DNA of 64,000 nt from Chryseobacterium shigense (GTDB lineage: Bacteria; Bacteroidota; Bacteroidia; Flavobacteriales; Weeksellaceae): contig NZ_JACHLC010000003.1 of assembly GCF_014207845.1 (NCBI RefSeq), forward strand, positions 186,001-250,000. Reading direction: 5' to 3'. Below the pieces are notes generated by a model, which did not search any database, was not told the origin of the DNA, and saw only the letters and a program-made list of their open reading frames with translations. Both the position numbers and the translations under genes were made by a program. Numbering within the stretch: the stretch's first letter is position 1; each line of letters starts with the position of its first letter. Of this stretch, positions 9,037 to 18,534 are shown in pieces.

Positions 9037-10974
9037 ATGATAAAGAGGTTTTTTATTTTGTCCAGTTTATGTATGGTTTTGGGAGCGTCTGCCCAGAACT
9101 CACACACCGTTATAAAAGGAGATAATCCTTATAATATTGCAAAAAAATACGGTATTACTGTAGATGAATTGTTAAAGCTAAACCCCAAATTTAAAGATGG
9201 TAAACTGGCAATAGGAGATGTTGTTACAGTAAAAGCTGAAAAACATACTGCTGTAGCTTCCAAACCTGCTGTCGTAGAAAAAGCAAAATCCGGTAATACA
9301 GCTGCTCAGGTTGGGAAAATTATTCTGCAGCCTAAACAGACTATTTACGGGATTACAAAACAATACCGTATCTCTGAAACAGATTTGCGAAAACTGAACC
9401 CAGAGCTTGATGCCCACATGAAAATAGGGGACGAGATCATTATACCTCTTGACAGTATCAAAAAATATGGTGGAGAGCAGCAGGCTGTTCCTGTAGTTAC
9501 CAAACCCGCAGAAACTCATACAGAGGTAGCTGCGGCAGTAGCAACACATGTAGAAGGAGAGGCATATGTAGTTCAGTCAAAAGATAATTATTACAGAATT
9601 ACAAAACAGTTTGGAATCAGCCAGCAGGAGCTTTTTGCCTTAAATCCGGGATTGGAAGAGAAAGGGCTTAAGCCGGGTGAGACCATCAGGATTAAAAAAT
9701 CAAATGCGGATGCAGCCGTGGTTTCCGAACCCGTAAGTCCTAAAACAAAAATAGATGCAGGAAACGAGAAATCCCCGGCAGTAACTACTGTAGTGGATGA
9801 CTACGTTACATATACCGTTCAGCAGGGCGATACCGTATTCTCTATCGTTAACAAGTTCGGTGTTTCAATTGACGAGCTTATCGCTTTGAATCCTGAACTT
9901 TCAAAAGGACTGAAAACAGGGATGGTCTTAAAGATCAAAAAACAGGATCCGGCTTACGTAAAGAAAAACGGAGATGCACTGAGCGTTGTTTTGATGCTTC
10001 CTTTCGGGTACAGTACCAACGAAACCCAATACAGATCAATGGCGCTGGACTTCCTTACAGGAGCTAAACTTGCTATTGAAAGAAATGCAAGAGGCGGTCA
10101 GAAGCTTGATGTTAAAATTGTAGATTCAGGAAACGAAGCTACATTCAAAAATTCAATGGCCCAGATCAATCCGGAAAATACAGACCTGATTATTGGCCCA
10201 TTCTTTAAATCTAACGTAATTGACGTTCTTGATTTTACCAAAAATCAGAAGATCCCGGTTGTTGCACCTTTTGCCAACTCTCCGGAATTATACAATTATA
10301 ACAACCTGATTATTGTTGAAACCAATGACCAGACTTATGCAGATAAAATTGTTGAAGAAGTAAAAGCTGTTTATTCAGATCAGAAAATATATGTGGTGGC
10401 AGACACTAAGAAAGAACTGGCCAGCTATATCAAAGGCGGTCTTGAAAAAGCAGTTAAAAATCCAAATATAATCATCGTTAATTCTCCATCAGAAATTCAG
10501 CTGGATCAGAATATGATGACAGGGCAATCCGCTCCGGTTATTGCCATTCTTGCCAGTGATAATGATGCTGCCGGAGAAGCTTTTGCCAACAAAACAATTG
10601 CCCTTTCCAAAGAAGTACAGGGAGTAAAAGCCTTCAGTATGTATTATTCTCCTGTTTTTGAGAAGAAAGTAGATGATCTGAGCCAGGCAAGCCTTGTATA
10701 TCTGATGGACAGAAAAATCAATTCAGACGGAAGCTTTGAAAAAGAAATACTGGCTGCTTATAAAAGTAAATACTGCAAGACACCTCCTAAATATGCAATC
10801 GTAGGTTTTGATGTTGTAAATGACATGCTGATGAGAGAAAACAAAAAAGGAGAAATCTTTAAGCAGATGAATAAAGTTCAGACCCAGCTTGCTACCAAGT
10901 TTGAATTTGTAAAATCTAAAGCAAACGGAGCTTACGTAAATACCGGATACCGTGTAATTAGACTAGTTCCTTAA
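9037..10974 (+). CDS. LysM-repeat protein with periplasmic binding-fold domain
   Basis: Exported 645-residue protein with a signal peptide (about 1-20). Four LysM peptidoglycan-binding repeats follow at roughly residues 23-63, 86-131, 172-217 and 257-303, recognised by recurring GITxxELLxLNPxL-GxLxxGxxxxIK patterns. They are joined by Ala/Val/Pro-rich linkers. From about 318 to the end is a type-1 periplasmic binding fold (SVVLMLPFGY, DLIIGPFFKSNVIDV, IPVVAPFANS). This domain resembles the PBP1-like part of LpoA/YraM rather than a nutrient transporter. A role in cell-wall synthesis or envelope sensing is an inference. It has its own promoter and is not linked to fabD. Confidence 0.85.
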   Translation: MIKRFFILSSLCMVLGASAQNSHTVIKGDNPYNIAKKYGITVDELLKLNPKFKDGKLAIGDVVTVKAEKHTAVASKPAVVEKAKSGNTAAQVGKIILQPKQTIYGITKQYRISETDLRKLNPELDAHMKIGDEIIIPLDSIKKYGGEQQAVPVVTKPAETHTEVAAAVATHVEGEAYVVQSKDNYYRITKQFGISQQELFALNPGLEEKGLKPGETIRIKKSNADAAVVSEPVSPKTKIDAGNEKSPAVTTVVDDYVTYTVQQGDTVFSIVNKFGVSIDELIALNPELSKGLKTGMVLKIKKQDPAYVKKNGDALSVVLMLPFGYSTNETQYRSMALDFLTGAKLAIERNARGGQKLDVKIVDSGNEATFKNSMAQINPENTDLIIGPFFKSNVIDVLDFTKNQKIPVVAPFANSPELYNYNNLIIVETNDQTYADKIVEEVKAVYSDQKIYVVADTKKELASYIKGGLEKAVKNPNIIIVNSPSEIQLDQNMMTGQSAPVIAILASDNDAAGEAFANKTIALSKEVQGVKAFSMYYSPVFEKKVDDLSQASLVYLMDRKINSDGSFEKEILAAYKSKYCKTPPKYAIVGFDVVNDMLMRENKKGEIFKQMNKVQTQLATKFEFVKSKANGAYVNTGYRVIRLVP

Positions 10975-11016
10975 TCAATTTATGCCTTTTTGAAGAAATA
11001 TTTTTAACATTATCTT

Positions 11017-11024
11017 TATATTTG
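11017..11024 (+). promoter_or_regulatory. Bacteroidota -7 promoter box for fabD
   Basis: TATATTTG, exact TAnnTTTG, 20 bases before the fabD ATG. Confidence 0.6.
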
Positions 11025-11044
11025 CATAATATTTAAATCAATAC

Positions 11045-11920
11045 ATGAAAGCACTTGTATTTCCTGGGCAGGGTTCTCAGTTCGTAGGAATGGGAAAAGA
11101 ATTATACGATTCCAGAAAAGACATTAAGGATTTAATGGAATATGCCAACGAAATTTTAGGTTTCGATATTCTTTCCCTGATGTTCAACGGAACGGATGCA
11201 GATCTTAAGAAGACAGAAGTTACCCAGCCTTCAATATTTATACATTCAGTAGCTGCTCTGAAAGCAATAAACGGTCTTGGAGCCGAAATGGTTGCAGGAC
11301 ATTCTTTAGGAGAATTTTCAGCATTGGTTGCCAATGGAGTTTTATCCTTTGACGACGGTCTGAAGCTGGTATCCGAAAGAGCAAAAGCAATGCAGGAAGC
11401 CTGTGATGCCAATCCAAGCTCTATGGCTGCAATTTTAGGTCTTGAAGATGCTAAAGTTGAAGAGATTTGCGCACAGATCAGCGGTATCGTAGTTCCAGCC
11501 AACTACAACTGTCCTGGCCAATTGGTAATTTCGGGAGAAACTTCAGCAGTAGAAGAAGCTTGCGTAAAGCTTAAAGAAGCAGGGGCAAAAAGAGCATTGC
11601 TGCTTCCTGTAAACGGAGCATTCCACTCCCCGTTAATGCAGCCTGCACAGGAAAAACTGGCAGCGGCAATTGAAAAAACAAAATTCAGAAAAGCAACGAT
11701 TCCGGTATACCAGAATATTACAACTACAGCAGTGATTAATCCTGAGGAGATCAAACAAAACCTGATCGCCCAGCTTACAGGTCCTGTAAAATGGACTCAG
11801 TCTGTTCAGAATATGATCAAAGACGGTGCATCTAATTTCGTAGAAGTAGGTCCTGGAAAAACACTTCAGGGGCTCATCAAGAAAATTGATGCTTCTGTAG
11901 ATGTTGCGTCTGCAATATAA
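11045..11920 (+). CDS. fabD: Malonyl-CoA:ACP transacylase FabD
   Basis: Transfers malonyl from CoA to acyl carrier protein, starting fatty acid elongation in the cytoplasm. The 291-residue protein has FPGQGSQFVGMG at the N-terminus, the nucleophile elbow GHSLGE with Ser87, and the active-site His194 in NGAFHSPLM. The C-terminal FVEVGPGKTLQGLIKKI is also typical. Length is normal. It is followed after 9 bases by a GHMP kinase gene and probably forms a two-gene transcript from the promoter at 11017. Confidence 0.97.
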   Translation: MKALVFPGQGSQFVGMGKELYDSRKDIKDLMEYANEILGFDILSLMFNGTDADLKKTEVTQPSIFIHSVAALKAINGLGAEMVAGHSLGEFSALVANGVLSFDDGLKLVSERAKAMQEACDANPSSMAAILGLEDAKVEEICAQISGIVVPANYNCPGQLVISGETSAVEEACVKLKEAGAKRALLLPVNGAFHSPLMQPAQEKLAAAIEKTKFRKATIPVYQNITTTAVINPEEIKQNLIAQLTGPVKWTQSVQNMIKDGASNFVEVGPGKTLQGLIKKIDASVDVASAI

Positions 11921-11929
11921 TTAAGAAAT

Positions 11930-12835
11930 ATGAGCGGAATATTTTCACCGGGAAAGCTTATGCTTACTTCAGAATATTTCGCAATAGACGGAGCTCTTGT
12001 CCTGGCGGTACCTACCAAGCCCGGACAAGAGTTTTTTTTTGAAGAAAAAGATGATGAAAAATCCCTGATCTTCTGGGAAGCCCATCATCAGAATAAATTA
12101 TGGTTGAAAGCTGTCATAGATTACAAAAACTGGCAGATCCTTGAAACCAATCTTCTTCCAAGCGCTGAATTCATTCTGAAAACCTTAAAAAACGTTCAGC
12201 AGCTTTCTAAAATCAAATTCAAAGACCATTTTACCTATCACCTGAAAACCAACCTTCAGTTTCCTGCAGATTACGGATTGGGAAGCAGCTCTACTTTAAT
12301 GACCAACCTTGCAGAATGGGCAGATATTGATCCATTCCATCTCAACAGCATGAGTCTGGGAGGAAGCGGTTACGATATTGCCGTTGCAAAAGAGAAATCC
12401 GCAGTGCTTTTCCGCAGTAAACCTGAGATCAGCTATGAGAAGATAGATTTCAGTCCACCATTTAAAAATGAACTGATTTTTATTCATTTAAATCAGAAGC
12501 AGGATAGCAGGGAAGGAATTAATCTTTACAAGTCCAAATTAAAGTCCCAGATCCTTATTGATGAATTTTCGGATATCACAAAAAAAGTTTTATTATGCAG
12601 TGAATTGGAAAATTTTTCACAGTTGATGATGATCCATGAGCAAAAAATATCAAAATTCCTTGAAATTCCTGCAGTTAAAGAGAAATTTTTCGCGGACTGT
12701 CCTGTTTTTGTTAAAAGTTTGGGAGCATGGGGCGGAGATTTTGTGATGAGTGCCAAATTTCACGGCTATAAGGACTATTTTTGGGGAAAAGGTTTCAATA
12801 CTGTTTTTGAATGGTCTGATATAATTAATTTATAA
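11930..12835 (+). CDS. GYDIA-family GHMP kinase
   Basis: Small-molecule kinase of the galactokinase/homoserine/mevalonate/phosphomevalonate (GHMP) superfamily. It starts FSPGKLMLTSEYFAIDGALVL, the GHMP N-terminal motif. The ATP-binding loop YGLGSSSTLMTNLA lies near residue 118. The motif GGSGYDIAVA (about 144-153) names the Bacteroidota GYDIA group, and GAWGGDFVMSA near the C-terminus fits the third GHMP motif. The flavobacterial group is usually linked to mevalonate-pathway genes, so mevalonate or a related substrate is likely but not shown here. It is 9 bases after fabD and likely co-transcribed with it. Confidence 0.88.
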   Translation: MSGIFSPGKLMLTSEYFAIDGALVLAVPTKPGQEFFFEEKDDEKSLIFWEAHHQNKLWLKAVIDYKNWQILETNLLPSAEFILKTLKNVQQLSKIKFKDHFTYHLKTNLQFPADYGLGSSSTLMTNLAEWADIDPFHLNSMSLGGSGYDIAVAKEKSAVLFRSKPEISYEKIDFSPPFKNELIFIHLNQKQDSREGINLYKSKLKSQILIDEFSDITKKVLLCSELENFSQLMMIHEQKISKFLEIPAVKEKFFADCPVFVKSLGAWGGDFVMSAKFHGYKDYFWGKGFNTVFEWSDIINL

Positions 12836-12919
12836 TCAGTAATTTACAATCCTGTTTTTTTATTTGCCATTCTGACTTATATCATTATATTTAAACCACC
12901 TTTAACAAATAATTAATAT

Positions 12920-12927
12920 TAATTTTG
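12920..12927 (+). promoter_or_regulatory. Bacteroidota -7 promoter box for pckA
   Basis: TAATTTTG, exact TAnnTTTG, 36 bases before the pckA ATG. Confidence 0.55.
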
Positions 12928-12962
12928 TTGAACCCAATAAAGAAATAGAAAATATAAGTAAA

Positions 12963-14579
12963 ATGAAACACGCTAAAATCATCCAGGATTTAGAAAAATT
13001 AGGGATTAAAGGAAGTTATGAAGTCGTCTATAACCCGTCTTATGAAGAGTTATATCAGGCTGAAATAGCTCCTGAAAATCAAGGCTTTGAGCAAGCTGAG
13101 CTTACAGAATCCGGTGCAGTATCAGTGAAAACTGGAATTTTCACAGGTCGTTCGCCTAAAGACAGATACATAGTTCAGGATGATGTTACAAGAGACACAA
13201 TTTTCTGGGACGGGAAAGTAAACCTTCCTACAACAGCGGAAAATTTTGATTCCTGTAAAACATTAGTGCTGAACCAGCTTTCTGAGGCTAAAAAGATCTA
13301 TGTAGTTGATGCTTTTTGTGGTACCAATACAGATACAAGGCTAAAAGTAAGGTTCATCGTTGAGGTAGCGTGGCAGGCGCATTTCGTTACTAATATGTTC
13401 ATCCGTCCGTCTCATTATGAGCTTGAAAACTTCGGCGAGCCGGATTTCACAGTGATCAACGGTTCTAAAACAACCAATCCGGACTGGGAAGCCCAGGGAT
13501 TAAATTCTGAGAACTTCATTATGTTCAACCTTACTGAAAAACTACAGATCATCGGAGGTACATGGTACGGAGGTGAAATGAAGAAAGGTATGTTTGCCAT
13601 GATGAACTATTATCTTCCATTAAAAGGAATGGCTTCTATGCACTGTTCTGCCAACGTAGGTGAAGAAGGTGACGTTGCCCTTTTCTTCGGACTTTCCGGA
13701 ACAGGAAAAACAACTTTATCTGCTGACCCTAAAAGATACCTGATTGGTGATGATGAGCACGGTTGGGATAATAACGGTGTATTCAACTATGAAGGAGGAT
13801 GCTATGCCAAAGTAATTGACCTTTCAGAAGAAAAAGAACCGGATATTTTCAGAGCGATCAAAAGAGACGCACTGCTGGAAAATGTAGTGGTAAATAATGG
13901 AATTGCTGATTATAAAGACGGATCTATCACTGAAAATACAAGAGTGTCTTACCCGATTTATCATATCAATAAGATCGTTCTTCCTTCTAAAGCCGGTCAT
14001 GCTAAGAAGATTGTTTATCTTTCTGCTGATGCATTCGGGGTATTGCCTCCGGTTTCTATTTTGGATGAAAACCAGGCGCAGTATCACTTCCTTTGTGGGT
14101 ATACTTCTAAATTAGCCGGTACAGAAAGAGGAATCACTGAACCTGAACCATCTTTCTCTCCTGCATTCGGAGAAGCATTCCTTACACTTCACCCGACAAT
14201 GTATTCTAAAACACTGATCGGTAAGATGAAAGAACACGGGGCTAAAGCATATCTGGTAAATACAGGATGGAACGGAACAGGGAAGAGAATCTCTCTAAAA
14301 GATACAAGAGCAATTATTGATGCAATTATTGACGGTTCTATCGAAAATGCTCCTAAAACTCAGGTTCCAATCATGAACCTTGAAATTCCTACACAGCTTC
14401 CGAATGTTTCTGAAGGTATTTTAGACCCGAGAGAAACCTATGAGAACGCTTCAGAGTGGGAAGAAAAAGCAAAAGATCTTGCTGCAAGATATATTAAAAA
14501 CTTTGAGCAGTACTGCGATACTGAAGAAGGGAAGAAGTTAGTTGCTTCAGGGCCTCAGTTGCAGGGACAAACGATCTAA
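12963..14579 (+). CDS. pckA: Phosphoenolpyruvate carboxykinase (ATP)
   Basis: Converts oxaloacetate and ATP to phosphoenolpyruvate, CO2 and ADP, the entry step of gluconeogenesis. The 538-residue protein has [11 protein letters not shown] (about 61-71, oxaloacetate/PEP site). It also has [16 protein letters not shown] with the P-loop at 243-250, directly followed by the metal-binding [20 protein letters not shown] and [11 protein letters not shown] further on are also characteristic. This is the ATP-dependent form, as judged by length and P-loop form. It is a single-gene unit with its own promoter (12920) and a strong terminator at 14600. Confidence 0.97.
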   Translation: MKHAKIIQDLEKLGIKGSYEVVYNPSYEELYQAEIAPENQGFEQAELTESGAVSVKTGIFTGRSPKDRYIVQDDVTRDTIFWDGKVNLPTTAENFDSCKTLVLNQLSEAKKIYVVDAFCGTNTDTRLKVRFIVEVAWQAHFVTNMFIRPSHYELENFGEPDFTVINGSKTTNPDWEAQGLNSENFIMFNLTEKLQIIGGTWYGGEMKKGMFAMMNYYLPLKGMASMHCSANVGEEGDVALFFGLSGTGKTTLSADPKRYLIGDDEHGWDNNGVFNYEGGCYAKVIDLSEEKEPDIFRAIKRDALLENVVVNNGIADYKDGSITENTRVSYPIYHINKIVLPSKAGHAKKIVYLSADAFGVLPPVSILDENQAQYHFLCGYTSKLAGTERGITEPEPSFSPAFGEAFLTLHPTMYSKTLIGKMKEHGAKAYLVNTGWNGTGKRISLKDTRAIIDAIIDGSIENAPKTQVPIMNLEIPTQLPNVSEGILDPRETYENASEWEEKAKDLAARYIKNFEQYCDTEEGKKLVASGPQLQGQTI

Positions 14580-14599
14580 TAGTTATCAACAACATACAG

Positions 14600-14629
14600 A
14601 AAAGCCTCATGATCAATGAGGCTTTTTAT
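14600..14629 (+). terminator. Rho-independent terminator after pckA
   Basis: Perfect 11-bp stem AAAAGCCTCAT/ATGAGGCTTTT with loop GATCA and a following T/A tail, 20 bases after the pckA stop. The symmetrical A and T runs could let it act on both strands, and the minus-strand aroQ converges here. Confidence 0.9.
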
Positions 14630-14683
14630 TTTTATTTCAGACGTTTTAAAGGAAATCATAAATAAGACATCTGGTATTAGAAA

Positions 14684-14714
14684 TGTCATGCTGAGCGGAG
14701 TCGAAGCATCTTTT
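14684..14714. repeat. Short interspersed palindromic repeat (GAGCGGAGTCGAAGCATC type)
   Basis: Contains CTGAGCGGAGTCGAAGCATC flanked by short arms ATGCT/AGCAT. From memory, sequences of the form CATTCTGAGCGAAGTCGAAGAATC are scattered through intergenic regions of many Bacteroidota genomes. This looks like one member, lying between convergent pckA and aroQ. There is only one copy in this window, so the repeat status rests on recognition. Confidence 0.5.
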
Positions 14715-14729
14715 GATATGCCTGATCTA

Positions 14730-15137
14730 TCACTTTAAACTTAAAATCGCGAGCCTGTATCCATCCATACCAAAACCGGATAATACCGCATCAGTATTGG
14801 CTGCCGTTACAGACTTCTGGCGGAACTCTTCCCTTTTATAAATATTGCTGATATGAACTTCAACCTTAGGCTTTTGTATGTTTTTTAAACAGTCTGCAAT
14901 GGCATATGAATAATGAGTATATGCTCCCGGGTTAATTACTAAAGCATCAAAATTATCTTCCTGAAGTCTGTTGATAATTTCCCCTTCAATATTGGACTGG
15001 TAATAGCTTATTTCACAGGAAGTGAATTCAGATTGTAAATTTTTCAGACAATCCTCCATAGAAACGGTTCCGTAGATTTCGGGCTCCCTTGTTCCCAAAA
15101 GATTGAGATTGGGACCATTGATGATAAGAACTTTCAT
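14730..15137 (-). CDS. aroQ: 3-dehydroquinate dehydratase, type II
   Basis: Third step of the shikimate pathway, dehydrating 3-dehydroquinate in the cytoplasm; type II enzymes form dodecamers. I chose the second ATG (15137), giving MKVLIINGPNLNLLGTREPE, the family's standard N-terminus with the catalytic Tyr a few residues later (EIYG). An in-frame ATG six codons upstream is possible. Other family motifs are SYYQSNIEGEIINRLQ, ALVINPGAYTHYSYAI and KVEVHISNIYKREEFR with the conserved His. About 135 residues, normal size. It lies 30 bases downstream of the AraC-type gene on the same strand, so the two may be co-transcribed. Confidence 0.95.
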   Translation of the reverse strand: MKVLIINGPNLNLLGTREPEIYGTVSMEDCLKNLQSEFTSCEISYYQSNIEGEIINRLQEDNFDALVINPGAYTHYSYAIADCLKNIQKPKVEVHISNIYKREEFRQKSVTAANTDAVLSGFGMDGYRLAILSLK

Positions 15138-15167
15138 TAAAAATAATTTATTCAAAGATAATATATT

Positions 15168-16160
15168 TTACATACTGTTTCCATTACTGTTTTTCATGTT
15201 CTTATGAAAATATTCTGAGGGAGTAATCCCTTCAATCTGTTTGAAAACCCGGTTAAATGTAGACTGGTTAGAGAAGCCTGCCTCAGTGTAAACATACATA
15301 AGTGTTGTTTTCTGAAAATCAACTTCTGTGAACAGCTTTTTCACATAATTGATTCTGTAAGTGTTCAAATAATAATTAAAATTAGGATACCCTTTATACC
15401 GGATCGCTTTCGATATGTAAGTGCTGTTGACGTCCAGCGCCACACTTAAAGTGGAAAGATTAAATTTTACATCTTTGAAAAGCATGTTTCCAGTCATGGA
15501 GGCATCAATTTTGGAGAACAGCTTTTCCATGTTTTCATTGTCGATATCATTATCATCTAAAATAAATTCTGTAACATTTACTTTCTCTTTTTCTGCTTTT
15601 CCGGTAGGTACAGCTTCTGATAAAATTTCAAGCTTTCTGATTTTATCCTTGTAGTATATTAATAAAGTAACGACTAATATATTTGACGCAATCAGGATTG
15701 TATCTGTAAATGTTACTTCTTTTTGAGAATGTTTAGGGAAATCCAGTTCAAGGTTATTGGCAAGGATGTATCCTGTAACAATGATGAACAGGGTATAAAA
15801 AGAATACACTAAAACTTCTTTTTTCGTAAAGAAAATATATGCCCCTAAAGGAAGCGGAAGAAGCCAGCAAAAGCTTGCAACCGAATTATTCCAGAAAGCA
15901 AGCATAATATAAAAATTATATAAAGGTGCAGTTATTAAATACAAATGCACAATTGTATTTGTAGGAAATCTTCTTCGAGCCAGAAAATAACTGTAACCAA
16001 TAAAAACGAATCCGCCCAACAGATACCACGACATTATTTTATCATAGATGTAGAACGTGAAAATAACGGTATAAATTCCCAGGATAAAAAGCATCAGAAT
16101 TACATACCTGTCTATCAGTTCATGTTTTAGCTTTTCTATGTCTTCATTTTTTTTGCTCAT
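15168..16160 (-). CDS. AraC-family transcriptional regulator with N-terminal membrane domain
   Basis: 330-residue protein. Residues about 20-175 form roughly six hydrophobic segments (for example YVILMLFILGIYTVIFTFYI and TILIASNILVVTLLIYY). A charged linker follows, and the last 100 or so residues are an AraC-type double helix-turn-helix: LSTLSVALDVNSTYISKAIR, then YVYTEAGFSNQSTFNRVFKQ and EGITPSEY. This makes it a membrane-tethered DNA-binding protein that could sense an envelope or lipid signal, but no ligand domain is recognisable. It is divergent from the secreted protein gene at 16591 across 430 bases and may control it. Upstream of aroQ on the same strand. Confidence 0.85.
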   Translation of the reverse strand: MSKKNEDIEKLKHELIDRYVILMLFILGIYTVIFTFYIYDKIMSWYLLGGFVFIGYSYFLARRRFPTNTIVHLYLITAPLYNFYIMLAFWNNSVASFCWLLPLPLGAYIFFTKKEVLVYSFYTLFIIVTGYILANNLELDFPKHSQKEVTFTDTILIASNILVVTLLIYYKDKIRKLEILSEAVPTGKAEKEKVNVTEFILDDNDIDNENMEKLFSKIDASMTGNMLFKDVKFNLSTLSVALDVNSTYISKAIRYKGYPNFNYYLNTYRINYVKKLFTEVDFQKTTLMYVYTEAGFSNQSTFNRVFKQIEGITPSEYFHKNMKNSNGNSM

Positions 16161-16590
16161 CTGATGTCTGGAAGGGATTTATTTTCAGTCTAAATCAATG
16201 AAATCTCAGAAATGACTTTGTTAAACGCTTGAATTTCAATAATATGAATGAGTTTAAGTCATTTTCAGAATTATCATTTGCCTTGCTGTTTTTTTGATTT
16301 ATAGATTAAAATAATTTTGCGGAACAGTTTCGATAAACAAACACACGTATATATATCGTGTTGCAAAATTATTAAAAATAAAATATAAATGAAAGGTTCG
16401 CTGTAAATCGCGGTATTCTTAAAGCTTTTTAAATATAGTAAAGAATGTTGAAAATTAATTCTTTGGTTATTGCAGAACAGAAGAAATTATAGAAGATATG
16501 CAACGATATTTATTTTTTTAAAAAATTCTAAAAACACATATGAATGATAATTCTGAAAAGAATTCCTTTTTTAACTTAAAAACAACTATT
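16161..16590. other. Long intergenic region between divergent genes
   Basis: 430 bases with no credible gene. It contains a short imperfect palindrome at 16343-16361 (ACACG, nine-base AT centre, CGTGT) that might bind a regulator. I see no exact TAnnTTTG box correctly placed for either flanking gene, which could mean that an alternative sigma factor or an activator is needed. Confidence 0.4.
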
Positions 16591-17838
16591 ATGAAAAAAA
16601 TTATTTTGCTTGTTACAAGTATCTCTTATGCATTAATTTATTCACAAGTAGGTATTAACACGGCTAATCCGCGCGGAACTCTCCATGTGGATGGCCAAAA
16701 GGATAATCCCGCATCAGGTGATCCTGGTGCTGTACAGGGAGCGAATGACTTTATTGTGACCTCTTCCGGCAGTGTGGGGATTGGAACTGCAGTGCCTAAT
16801 GCATCTGCGATCCTGGATGTAAATGTAGACGGACTCGCTGTTGGCAGCAAAAAAGGGCTTTTAGGTCCGAAAGTAGCATTAACCTCCCAAACCGATCAGG
16901 CTACCATTCCTTCACCTGTAGCAGGACTTCTTGTGTACAATTTAGGAACCGGAGGACTTGGTTATGTAGGGTATGTATTTTGGAACGGTACGGAATGGAG
17001 AACATTCAACAACGGCTCTCTTGCCCCTGGAACTTTAGGCTCTATTACCTGTAACGGAGTTACACTGTCTCCCGGAATTTATACTGCCGGTACTCCTTAT
17101 ACAGGAACTATGACTGTTCCGTATACAGGCGGAAACGGAGGTGTTTATGCAGCACAGACTGTGGGACCTGTAAACGGACTCACTGCAACGCTTGCTGCCG
17201 GAAACTTTAATGTAGGATCAGGAATTCTAAGCTATACAGTATCCGGAATGCCTACTGCTTCCAGCCCTACACTTACCACTTTCCCGCTAAATATCGGAGG
17301 ACAAACCTGTAGTGCAACAGTAGGAGCGGGTTCTGTAATTGCCCCTGGAGAATTGGTATATTATCATTCTTCAATCCCGCGTCAGACTTCATCATTTCTT
17401 TTAAGTCAGTTTCTTAATGATCTTCCTATAGTTAACAATACCTTCAGAGTTGATGCATATATCACTTCTCCTAATGCATTTGACTCCAGTAGTGCGAATA
17501 CCAATTTTGATCCCCGTCTTTATAATATTACCGCGGCTAACGCAAAAGTGTGGGTGTCTGAAGTATCTACGCATACGGGAGATTCACGTGGGGCTAATTT
17601 ATTAATCTTCCCTAATAATTATGCCCAGTTTGATGATGGAGTGTATCTTACATATGGAAGAAATGAGACCGTTACTTTTGACATTACAACGGCGGATAAT
17701 AAATGGTATAGAGTTTATTACGCGTTGCGTATAGATAATAAATCTTTTGCAAGTGCAGGTAATGCCAATACTACTTCAGACTCTACTACTGCGGACAATA
17801 CACTGGAAGTTTTTGTTTCCATTCAGAGGTTGTATTAA
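16591..17838 (+). CDS. Secreted surface protein of unknown function
   Basis: 415 residues from ATG 16591, chosen because it begins a clear signal peptide (MKKIILLVTSISYALIYSQ); an upstream in-frame ATG at 16540 would add 17 polar residues. The mature start QVGINTANPRGTLHVDG, followed by VGIGTAVPNASAILDV, is a pattern common in flavobacterial surface and tail-fibre-like proteins. The middle is rich in Gly, Thr and Ser with immunoglobulin-like or beta-sandwich character (SITCNGVTLSPGIYTAG). The C-terminal third looks like a separate beta domain. No T9SS sorting domain is visible. Function unknown; adhesin-like is a guess. Confidence 0.7.
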   Translation: MKKIILLVTSISYALIYSQVGINTANPRGTLHVDGQKDNPASGDPGAVQGANDFIVTSSGSVGIGTAVPNASAILDVNVDGLAVGSKKGLLGPKVALTSQTDQATIPSPVAGLLVYNLGTGGLGYVGYVFWNGTEWRTFNNGSLAPGTLGSITCNGVTLSPGIYTAGTPYTGTMTVPYTGGNGGVYAAQTVGPVNGLTATLAAGNFNVGSGILSYTVSGMPTASSPTLTTFPLNIGGQTCSATVGAGSVIAPGELVYYHSSIPRQTSSFLLSQFLNDLPIVNNTFRVDAYITSPNAFDSSSANTNFDPRLYNITAANAKVWVSEVSTHTGDSRGANLLIFPNNYAQFDDGVYLTYGRNETVTFDITTADNKWYRVYYALRIDNKSFASAGNANTTSDSTTADNTLEVFVSIQRLY

Positions 17839-17902
17839 AAAGGATTTCAAGTAGGTTAAATTATTGATTGTCAGTTTTTAATCATAAATGTTGATTGGAT
17901 TT

Positions 17903-17931
17903 AAGGATCGGCTTTAAAGCTGGTCCTTTTT
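17903..17931 (+). terminator. Rho-independent terminator
   Basis: Imperfect hairpin AAGGATCGGC with GCTGGTCCTT (two G-U pairs) around a TTTAAA loop, followed by TTTTT. It lies about 65 bases after the preceding stop. Confidence 0.7.
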
Positions 17932-18096
17932 CAAAAAAGAAATTGGGCAATAGATATTTAGGTTTTGGGAGAAAACAATAGATACAGGAAACCCCCATTA
18001 GACTAAAGTGTATGATAAAATTCAAAATAAAAGACTTGGAAGAGCAGGCAAATACAGGCTATACTTTACAATAGTTTCACTTAACAAACTTTTTCC

Positions 18097-18534
18097 ATGA
18101 GATTTGATTTTAAAAACATTCACATCGGTGAATGTATAAAGACAAGAGCAGAAGAACTGGAAATTTCTGTATCCCGGATCTGTAAATTTCACAAAATTAC
18201 AGAAGAAGAAATGTATGAAATGTTTGATACGAAAAGTCTGGATACGGAAACTCTTCTTAGATGGTGCAAGCTTCTGGAATATGATTTTTTCCGAATCTAT
18301 GCCCAGCATCTTATTTTATTTGCTCCCGGAAACGGCTCATCGTTTAATCTTCCGGAAAATGGCAAACCCTCACTTCCGGAATTTAGGAAAAATGTTTACA
18401 CTAGGCAGGTTGTGGATTTTATTCTGGAATTAATAAAGACAGGAGAAAAAACAAAACTTCAGATATTGGAAGAGTATAGGATTCCCAAAACTACACTTTA
18501 TAAATGGATCAGTAAATACGATGAGACACAATGA
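18097..18534 (+). CDS. Small helix-turn-helix protein (Chryseobacterium-type cassette gene 1)
   Basis: 145-residue protein with two DNA-binding-like parts. The N-terminal part (IHIGECIKTRAEELEISVSR, then KITEEEMYEMFDTKSLDT) resembles a lambda-repressor-like HTH. The C-terminal part (TKLQILEEYRIPKTTLYKWI, about 117-140) is a transposase or Trp-repressor-like HTH. No catalytic DDE residues are present, so it is more likely a regulator than a transposase. It opens a tightly overlapping three-gene cassette: its TGA overlaps the next ATG (ATGA). I recall similar genes as a recurrent, unstudied family in Chryseobacterium; that is memory, not a search. Confidence 0.65.
   Translation: MRFDFKNIHIGECIKTRAEELEISVSRICKFHKITEEEMYEMFDTKSLDTETLLRWCKLLEYDFFRIYAQHLILFAPGNGSSFNLPENGKPSLPEFRKNVYTRQVVDFILELIKTGEKTKLQILEEYRIPKTTLYKWISKYDETQ

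Noticed and set aside
9178..9549. Minus-strand frame of 123 codons
   Set aside because: Antisense shadow of the LysM gene; Cys/Phe-rich composition typical of reversed LysM linkers and no start signals.
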